From NCBI GenBank assembly GCA_015179025.1, contig WHUX01000052.1, forward strand, positions 1-64,000: a stretch of DNA of 64,000 nucleotides. Reading direction: 5' to 3'. Source of the stretch: Terfezia claveryi. Its lineage: Eukaryota; Ascomycota; Pezizomycetes; Pezizales; Pezizaceae. The position numbers and the translations under genes were made by a program. How positions within the stretch are numbered: the first letter of the stretch is position 1; each line of letters begins with the position of its first letter. The notes under the pieces were generated by a model. That model made no database searches, was not told the origin of the DNA, and was given only the letters and a program-made list of their open reading frames with translations. Shown here piece after piece: positions 56,713 to 64,000 of the stretch.

Positions 56713-57133
56713 TGCAGGCTCATACATATGGACGTGGATATATAGGCTAATAGGGACGGTCAATTCTAGGCTCATATAGGCGAAGATATCCAGGCAAATA
56801 ATGACCCCCGATTGCAGGCTCATATGGACGTGGATATCGAGGCTAAGAAGGACCCCCAATTGCAGGCTCATATGGACGTGGATCTCGAGGTTAATGTGGA
56901 CGTGGATATCGAGGATAAGAAGGACCCCCAATTGCAGACTCATATGGATGCAGATATCTAGGCTAATGTGGACGTGGATATCGAGGCTAAGAAGGACCCC
57001 CAAATGCAGACTCATATGGACGTGGATATCGAGGTTAATGTAGACGTGGATATCGAGGCTAAGAAGGACCCCCAATTGCAGGCTCACATGGACGCGGATA
57101 TCCAGGTTAATGTGGACGATGAATTCTAGGCTC
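56713..57133. repeat. 48/72 bp minisatellite built on a 24 bp step
   Basis: Unit GCTCATATGGACGTGGATAT-CGAGGCTAAGAAGGACCCCC-AATTGCAG (48 bp). Some units add a 24 bp GTTAATGTGGACGTGGATAT-CGAG block. Because all lengths are multiples of three, open frames appear on both strands. One plus frame reads DIEAKKDPQLQAHMDV repeatedly, with only one internal stop (TAG near 56957). Upstream units are more diverged. Confidence 0.85.
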
Positions 57134-57636
57134 AGATGGGCAGGGATATTCGGGATTATATTTGGAGTGCAGCGTGTGTTTGTGTACTTAGTTTTATTAG
57201 TAAGAATAAAATGGTTTATTTCATAATGCATAAAATGCAGGTGAACTACAAAAACAAGCGCGGTAGCACAATCACGGCTATAGTAGCACTATTAGCAGAC
57301 CAGATACGTCCGAAGATTAGAATGAGATGTTGAGCGCTGTGTAAAGGTAAGTGTGTCTCTGGGAATCCGGCTTCAGATGAGCTGCGTTGGTTAAGTCAAA
57401 CAAGATAGGTGTGCGGCAGGAAATACAGTGAGAAATCAATTGTATCCAGACGCTCGAGAAATGTCCAATTTGCGTCGGACGTAACAAAATGTTATAGATG
57501 GCTTCAGATTCACCAGTTTGCGTCGGAGCGTCACGTGCTTCTGACGCACCTGACGCAGATATTATTTTTGCTGATGTCTATACTTTGTTTGAGAATCTTA
57601 AATTCCTAGAGGTGCCGGCTACTATTCTCAATACCA
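57134..57636. other. 3' flank of the Crinkler-type gene
   Basis: Further TTGCGTCGGA / TGACGCACCTGACGCAG words like those at 55.9-56.3 kb occur at 57470-57560. No gene was recognised. Confidence 0.4.
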
Positions 57637-59521
57637 TTAGAAAGCTGAATAGTCTAATTTCAATACCCATTGTTCTACTTTCTCTGTAATCCAACGAGGA
57701 ATCCTCTGGTGCTTCTGTCCTGCTGAATTGAGATAACTTTGTGGGTTGACAAATCGTGGATATACGTCTCTTGGAACAACAAAGTAGAAGCGAACTTTCC
57801 CCATTAACTTTCCTGAAAGGTTCTCTAATCCGTTCACCTTGATGCTATGCTGTCTGCCAACAGTGATCTGGAAAAGTGAATCATGTTCTGCTACCCCATA
57901 AATGCACAGGGAGTCGATCGTCTCAAATGTTCGACTGCGTGGGCGGGAATAAAACCCAGGCTTGATCTCGTCCACACTATAAAAGCTTTGTTGTACAAGC
58001 TTCGGAAGCGCTATAGTTTCCTCAGTTAGATCTCCAAGGCGTCGAACCTGGAACTTTCCTCCCCTTGTCAGTATCCGATGTGCAATTGCCTCAAAGATAT
58101 ATCCCCTTGTAGATGCATGTACACTATCTTCTTCGGTATCCAAGATGTACTTGGTAATCATTTTTGGCATATTACGCTCGTAGTATGAGACGACGATATT
58201 TTCGATGTAGAGGGAGGCAAATTTAACTCGGAAGTCCTCGTATTTCCCTTCGGGTGTTACAGTCATGTGCAACACTGTCCCGCTGATACTAGTAGAATTA
58301 TAACGGTTGGTGCCGATCCACTTCATGCATGCATCGATATCCACAGCCTGGCAGTTGTTGTGTAAGTCTTCCTGATAAAAGCTGTTTGTCTTCTCCAGGG
58401 TTGATCGCGGAACCCCACCCCATTTGCTAAAATATCCTCTCCAGTCTGATTCGGTTATAGACGGGAAGCGCAACTTCCATAACCGCTCCAACTCCAGCTC
58501 ATCCCAAATAGGCATGCCCAACTTATAGACATTTGATGCCTTTGCTAGTTCTTTGTAGCGGTCTCGTTTTGGAGAAGTCACCAGGACAAATCGCCTAGTC
58601 CTGCCCGCTATGGGCTCTATAGCATCAGCAATATAAAACGTGTTACAGTGCGTGAAGTTGGTGATAAATGCTCCCTCGCCATGCGAATTTACAGAAATGA
58701 TGCTGTGACCAGATTGCTGATAATTGATGCCACCGTCTGCAAACAAAATCACTCGCACAGCGTTGTCTTGCCATTCGATGTTATGGTCTGGGAATTCGCG
58801 TGCTAAGCGATATATCAGATAAAAGCCGAAGAATGATTTTCCGATACCTAACAAGTTTTAGTGAACATGTTTTAGTAGCTGAACAAAGGGCCACTACCTG
58901 GTGTACCAGTTATTATGTAAGACCTTTTGTTTGGCGTGCCAGTGGAAATGGCAGTATCATTCCAGGCAATAATATTAAATAGATGCGTGTACGCATCCCT
59001 CACAAATATCGTCGACCCAAACACTTCGGAGCCCAGGATGTCCACCGGGAATTCAAGTGTCTCTAGACCCCCAACCTCCATTTCCCGCAAAGATTTCCAC
59101 CAGCTCCAGCAACGGAAGGAATTGTCATCCTCGGGAGGTCGCTGGCGGGGGGGCCTAGGGTTGAAACTAGGATTCGTTAGTTTGGAGGTATCGTAGAGGG
59201 AGGGAAACTCAACATACCTTGCTCGGACTTACTGTGTGGAACTGGAACACTGACAAGAAACTCAGTGTCATTTCCAAAGCTCTCGAAAATCGATGCAAGA
59301 GTCCTTCTTGCATCGACCTCCACTGCATTGTTGTCGTCGTCATTCTTTTGCTTCGCCTTGATAGTAAGGTTGACAATCGAATAAGCATCCAATTCAGGTG
59401 CTATTTCTTTTTTGATTGCTTTCTTGAGGTCATATATATCTTTAACCCCTTCCAATGTCACTTTGCCCCATTCGCTCTCAGGGTCGATACACTTAAACCA
59501 AGCTTCGCTTGCAGTTGACAT
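57637..59521 (-). CDS. Crinkler-type protein: Ubl-like header, P-loop NTPase, REase-like tail (about 591 aa)
   Basis: Three exons by eye: 59521 to about 59214, about 59154-58898, 58847-57637. Intron 2 (50 bp, GTAGTG..GTTAG) splits the Walker A motif, giving TGTPG-IGKSFF. Intron 1 closes the frame only with the weak donor GTTGAG at 59213; the better GTATGT at 59217 leaves the frame off by one. The header (residues 1-95; VKDIYDLKKAIKKEIAPELD) resembles the ubiquitin-like header of CRN proteins. The NTPase part has a sensor-like strand RRFVLVTSPKRDRYKEL and the WGGVPRSTLE motif (FGGIPR in relatives). The tail has RTFETIDSLCIYG and LFQITVGRQHSIKVNGL then VRFYFVVPRDVYPRF, the pattern of the restriction-endonuclease-like domain of this class. 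Crinkler proteins are known as secreted effectors in oomycetes, but fungal ones are often thought to act in conflicts between genomes. No signal peptide is visible. It is flanked by minisatellites. Alternative: a recent pseudogene if the weak donor is not used. Confidence 0.8.
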
Positions 59522-61845
59522 GACGGTCTGTTGATTGCTTAAATGGAGTAGGCTGCTAGAAGGGAGAGGTGGTGAAGAGTAGCAGCAAGGCGGAGGTTAT
59601 ATATTGCTGGAGACGGCTCATGGGAACAAGCACATGAGTAATTAGATACACTATTTTTTGCGGGCTAACGACCGAGTACGGTCTAGTGACCGACCTGCAG
59701 ACCCTGGTGATCTTGCCCTATGGGACATACACAAAATGATTTGATAACTATGTAACCAAATTCGGGCTATCTCATGGGAATGCTAATTAATCATAACAAC
59801 ATAGGAAATATTTAAAGACATCACTAGCTCTCGAAAGTGGCATATATACCCCCCTTAAGTATTACCTCCCTCTACTATCACTATATCTATAATACAAAGT
59901 AACTGAGGCCGCATAGGCCTGATATGGCAACGATCCCTAGGAATATTAAAGCATCAAAAACAAAGAAAGAAGCGGAAAGTAAAAGAAAAATATCATGCCA
60001 GGAATTAAACTTTTACTTATGGCTAAATATGTACAAAATAGATAAGTGACCGCGTGGCAACCCTCCAATTCTCATTCGGTACAATGCAACTCGAATAATT
60101 GGAGCAAGAATCATTGCTTCCATCGCAGTAGGCTTCCCCAAAGTACTCAACTGACTGGCATTACTCCCGGTCACATATCATTTTGTGCACTGATTCGATA
60201 TGTCTCACTCTATCCCTGATGTGATCATTCCCGAATACATCGCTGACAGGCCACAATACCGTCCTATTCCCACTTCTTCACATATTGCACATTCCGCTAT
60301 GATTATCTCAGACATATTCCTTGTTGTTACTTGTTTGTATTTATGGACTGGGAGATTAACTTCCCTGTGTTCTGAATCCACCTGGGCTTCCGGGTGGCTC
60401 CTCATGGACCCACGTCGTGTCTGCATAGGAGTAATGAATATTTGTTTAAAGAAATTTTTTTTATCTCAGACATAGCTTCTGCGAATGAAGTAAGAGTGGG
60501 AATGGTGTGCTGAGACCTCAAACCGCCAAGTACTGGTGATTGTGCTCGTATATTTTTATGTTGTGGCCGTATATCTTGTTGTTGAGGTGAGAGTTGGAGG
60601 GATAAAGGCCGCCGGAGATAAGGTGAGGGTTGAGGAGATATAGGCCGTCCGAGATGAGGTACTGGTTGAGGGGATAGAGGCCACCGGAGATTAACAGGAG
60701 ATGTTGGATGGACATTCCTACTATCTTGACGATTGGTTTCTCCTACATGCAACTGCTCTAGTTACTCTTCACGCTTGGCCTTTATAGGTCACTGTTAGTC
60801 TATGATTACTATTTCAATAGCTACTCACTGTCAGTTTGACAATACGCTTCGAGTGACAACTATTACAGGTCATACTTCGACCCTTATTCTGTGTACTTGC
60901 TCATTGATTGGGATCGTACCGGTGTGGAACAGGAGGCGGGATTCATTATAGCAGATGGTTGCTGATGACAGCTCCTGAATAGATTGTTGCTGATAATCCT
61001 ATTCTTACTTAGTAAGCTTAATGATCACTGGACTGCCATCAGGTAACTGCACCCTTACTCAAGATGATGTCAACTTCGTAACCAATTTAATTGGCACCAA
61101 ACGAAGCAAGGAGGTCACGTGTTGCAAACACCTTTGCTTTAACAGGGTCTAGGTCACGCGATCTGACAATACTTGGCACTGCCAAGGAATCCGAGTCTAC
61201 CTATACAAACAAAATAAAGTACTTGTACACTTCGTTTCAATTCCAAGTTCGTTGCCAATTACTATACCGCAACCTCAGACAAGACTATACATTCAAATTG
61301 GTGGACTTTTGCACCATGTTGACGACCCGTGGACCCATAGACCCCCTAGACCAACGTAGACCCCCGTAGACCCCCTAGACCTCCCGTTGACTGTTGACAT
61401 GCGTTGACCACTCCCGCTGACCTCCTTCACCTCTAGCCTCCTGACAACCACATAGAATGAAGTCTATAGCCCTGAATGCTATCCTTCCTGAAGTCCATTC
61501 TTGGCCAATTAATCCGGGGAGGGAGTGGTTAAGACTACTAGATAGAAGACTTCAAGCCATAGCTCTTGCTGGCTACTCTTATAATTAGACATCAATTATT
61601 AAGAAACAGACCGACCTCTCGCGTCCACTACGCGAGTCACGTGATAGCACAGGATAATGTCGATGTTTTGTGACGTACGGTAGTACAATGGGCTTGTGAT
61701 AACATGTGCGGACATATGTCAATGACTTTACGGGAGTGGGATAGCATGTGCAGAGGGAGGGGCTCCCAGTCTATATAGATAGCAACAGAGAAGAGGAGGC
61801 TAAGTCTTCTTACTAATTGAAGATATTACACTGTACATTTCCGTA
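59522..61845. other. Non-coding stretch with short repeats
   Basis: 5' flank of the Crinkler-type gene. A 36 bp tandem repeat (GATAAAGGCCGCCGGAGATA, then AGGTGAGGGTTGAG) has three diverged copies at about 60599-60695. TAGACCCCC-type short repeats lie at 61330-61385. No gene was recognised. Confidence 0.45.
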
Positions 61846-62024
61846 GTCTGGTTGCAAACGACCCTCCAGAGGGTCACGAAATGTGATATCGAACGTATTA
61901 CACAATAGGCTTGTGGTCGCATGTGCAGGCATGTGTTCATATACATATGATAATGACCCCCGGACATTGTCTATATACAGTACATAGTCAAACCCTGAAG
62001 TGGGAGGTGTTGTGCCAACCAGAC
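61846..62024. mobile_element. Complete TA-flanked MITE, GTCTGG family
   Basis: 179 bp. Left end GTCTGGTTGCAAACGACCCT is preceded by TA (61844-61845); right end, read inverted, GTCTGGTTGGCACAACACCT is followed by TA (62025-62026). GACCCTCC-AGAGGGTC forms a small palindrome just inside the left end. TA target duplication and no coding capacity fit a Tc1/mariner-derived MITE. This is the best-preserved copy and a reference for the dispersed termini elsewhere. Confidence 0.8.
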
Positions 62025-62026
62025 TA

Positions 62027-62186
62027 CTGAAGTCCAAAATACCCCCTCTAAATGCGTTAATATCATTTTCGGAGCATAGGGGACCTGTACCCTACTTTCT
62101 GAGTCTATAATGACATTTACAATCTCTAGGTTTGAAGCTCTGAAAATGATATTAACGCATTTAGACGGGGATATTTTGGACTTTCA
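62027..62186. mobile_element. Long foldback (near-perfect inverted repeat), about 160 bp
   Basis: Arms of about 45 bases: CTGAAGTCCAAAATACCCCC then TCTAAATGCGTTAATATCAT at the left, and its complement ending GGGGATATTTTGGACTTTCAG at the right, with about 65 bases of loop. Differences between the arms are few. It starts at the base after the TA of the neighbouring MITE. Confidence 0.75.
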
Positions 62187-62470
62187 GCTTTCTCTTTGCT
62201 AATGTTAGTGGGTTTATTCAACCAGTAATACAGTACAGCCTACCGTGCGAAGCTACTACTTAGGTGTTTGCTGTTCATACTAACTTCCTTTGTTACCAAA
62301 TAAATGAATGGATTTTACTGAGTAATTGTTCTCGTTCCCAGCGTGGGTAGTACAAAGTGGATGGTTTACGAATGAAACTCTTTTAACTTTATTTTTCCTC
62401 TTCCCCAATATAATTTATTTTCCTGTTGCGAGGCGAAAATAAATGTTACGGAACCACATTCGTTGGCCTA

Positions 62471-62482
62471 GTCTGGCTTGCA
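62471..62482 (+). repeat. Solo MITE-type terminus
   Basis: TA followed by GTCTGGCTTGCAC. It belongs to the GTCTGGCTTGCAC subfamily also seen inverted at 14106-14116 and 16521-16531. No matching inverted end lies nearby. Confidence 0.5.
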
Positions 62483-62589
62483 CGTTGGCATGGAACAAAG
62501 CCCTGAACCTCTTGGCGCAGAGAGCGAGTGCTGGCGGCGGAGTGAAAACGAAGGCGCTAAGGGGAACCCCTGTTAGGCACGAGTATGCG

Positions 62590-62995
62590 CTCCAACATGC
62601 GATTTATCTTGTCTTGCAGGATAAGATCGTTCGTCAGATCTAGGGAGGCTAAATGCCCTTGGTGACATGCGATTTATCCTAAGATTTATCCCATGGTATG
62701 AGATAAGATCGTTCGCCAGATCTAGGGAGGCTTAATGCCTTTGGCGATATGCGATTTATCCTATGGTATAGGATAAGATCGTTCGCCAGATCTAGGGAGT
62801 GCCTTTGGCGATATGCGATTTATCCCATGGTATAGGATAAGGTCATTCGCCAGATCTAGGGAGGCTAAATGCCTTTGGCGACATGCGATTTATCCTGTCT
62901 TGCAGAATAAGATCGTTCGCTAGATATAGACAGATATGCTTTAAGCGACATACGATTTATCCTGGGTTGTGGGATAAGATCAGTTGCTAGGAAGC
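62590..62995. repeat. Minisatellite with a hairpin in every unit
   Basis: Five to six units of about 60-90 bp. Consensus parts: GATCGTTCGCCAGATCTAGG, GAGGCTAAATGCCTTTGGCG, and ACATGCGATTTATCC, then an 8-10 base spacer and GGATAAGATCG. CGATTTATCC and GGATAAGATCG pair across the spacer in each unit. One unit lacks AGGCTAA, and outer units are more diverged. Confidence 0.85.
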
Positions 62996-64000
62996 CAGAG
63001 CTTTACTACTATATGGATGTATTTCTGAGTTGTGGAATAGTGTCTGTATAGGCAGCAGGAAAACGGCCGTCCTAGTCACAGTTGGAGTGTCCGCTGTAGT
63101 GTTACTAGGGCCCCCGTGACAGTTTGTTACTACCATATCTTGCTGATGGGATAAGCCATTTCTTTGTGAAGGTGAGGTGAGTTTATGTGGGAATGAGGGC
63201 AGTGAAGTTGAAAAAAGAGAAGGATGGGAGTAAGGGGGAGTGTGAGGAGGTTGTTTGTTGATAGGGAAGGGACAGCTGGGGTATATTCCTTTGTTTATGT
63301 TGCGGGTTCATAATCACATTGTTTTCATCATTCTTGATTGCTAGTGAGGGGGGCGGGTGGCGGGGGGAAGGGGGGGATAGTAGGCAGATTGAGTATAACT
63401 CGCAGTGAAAGAACTTTGTGCAATTCCTCATTATGACTGTAACCTTACAGAATTTCATAAAATGCACTAAGATGCCGTCAATTTTGATGAATGTTAGGGT
63501 CTTGGCATGAGACTAGATGAATGTCACACTACTCGTAATCTTGGCCCACAATATGCTTAGAGTACCAACATCCTTGCTACATTCAATACTAGTATGTAAA
63601 GTAATTCCTTGACAGTAGTTCTAGAGAGGTAAAGGATAGCAAGTAGAAGACACCGCCAGCATCTCACCCAAGGTTTGGGCTCAAGAAACGATCTCACGGT
63701 CTCCTTATCCTTCGCGATATAGTATCAAGTACACGTGTCTTCCTAGTACTGCCAAATATGAAGAAAAAGAAAATGGAGAACACTCAGAGTAAACTTCAAC
63801 TCACAGTCAGATGTGAGGAAAATCTGCACATGTCTATTCAAGAGAACAAAGCCTATTGAGTGGTAAGAGAAACCTCCCTCCAATAGCTTGTCTCAACTAG
63901 TCTCGATCGAGACTAGTCTCAATACAAGACGTCACTCCCCTGTCAAGTCTAACTTTAGTGCGTCAGTGCCGAGGGCGTGAATTTAGACAAATTAGGCTCG
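62996..64000. other. Right-end non-coding stretch
   Basis: G-rich run at 63347-63375. A perfect 22 bp palindrome lies at 63896-63917. No gene was recognised. Confidence 0.45.

Noticed and set aside
56692..57231. 179-codon hydrophobic repeat protein on the minus strand
   Set aside because: All repeat lengths are multiples of three, so frames stay open by construction; kept only as a repeat.
62590..62995. CRISPR-like array
   Set aside because: Units are contiguous diverged tandem repeats without unique spacers, and the genome is eukaryotic.

Overview
The window looks like a gene-poor, repeat-rich stretch of a filamentous ascomycete genome. The evidence is several spliced genes with 50-67 bp introns (GTRNGT donors, CTAAC/CTGAC branch sites; one intron is 111 bp), fungal-type homologues (pantoate--beta-alanine ligase, a SUN-domain protein, a Pmp3/Sna3-type proteolipid, a Cys-rich protein family I know only from fungi), and fungal mobile elements (Plavaka-type CACTA transposon, Ty1/copia, tRNA-derived SINEs, TA-flanked MITEs). 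The high density of decayed elements together with Crinkler-type genes would fit a truffle-like Pezizomycete, but that placement is inference.

Layout. 0-3.3 kb: a decayed Plavaka transposase, then a decayed gene with the C-terminal domain found in Crinkler-type proteins. 3.3-17.6 kb: mostly non-coding, holding one intact five-exon Cys-rich gene (7190-8463, minus), an unclassified diverged repeat (about 10.1-11.3 and 15.3-15.6 kb) and a pseudogene copy of the Pmp3-family gene (15.76-16.02 kb). 17.6-20.4 kb: a twice-frameshifted glutamine amidotransferase pseudogene and an acidic orphan ORF. 22.9-27.9 kb: a repeat nest with tandem SINE copies, a fragment of an Sro7/Lgl exocytosis gene, another SINE, and an internally deleted copia element with both LTR remnants.

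29.8-41.3 kb is the conserved island: a Sad1/UNC-84 (SUN) nuclear envelope protein (minus), a Pmp3/Sna3-like membrane protein (minus) in divergent arrangement with PAN6 pantothenate synthetase (plus), and a paraoxonase-like beta-propeller protein (plus). 43-50 kb has two basic, probably nuclear proteins of unknown function. 50.9-57.6 kb is a mosaic of a pogo-like non-autonomous element, foldbacks, a possible tyrosine-recombinase relic and minisatellites. 57.6-59.5 kb carries a Crinkler-type gene (ubiquitin-like header, P-loop NTPase, restriction-endonuclease-like tail). The right end has a complete TA-flanked MITE, an adjacent near-perfect foldback and a hairpin-bearing minisatellite.

The genes do not form one pathway; PAN6, SUN, Pmp3 and paraoxonase-like are ordinary housekeeping or membrane genes. 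The unusual content is the two Crinkler-type loci next to satellite-like DNA, the very abundant TA-GTCTGG terminal motif (more than 20 places), and three duplicated or broken host genes (Pmp3-like, Sro7-like, amidotransferase) lying in the repeats. All exon models are by eye and have not been checked against transcripts.
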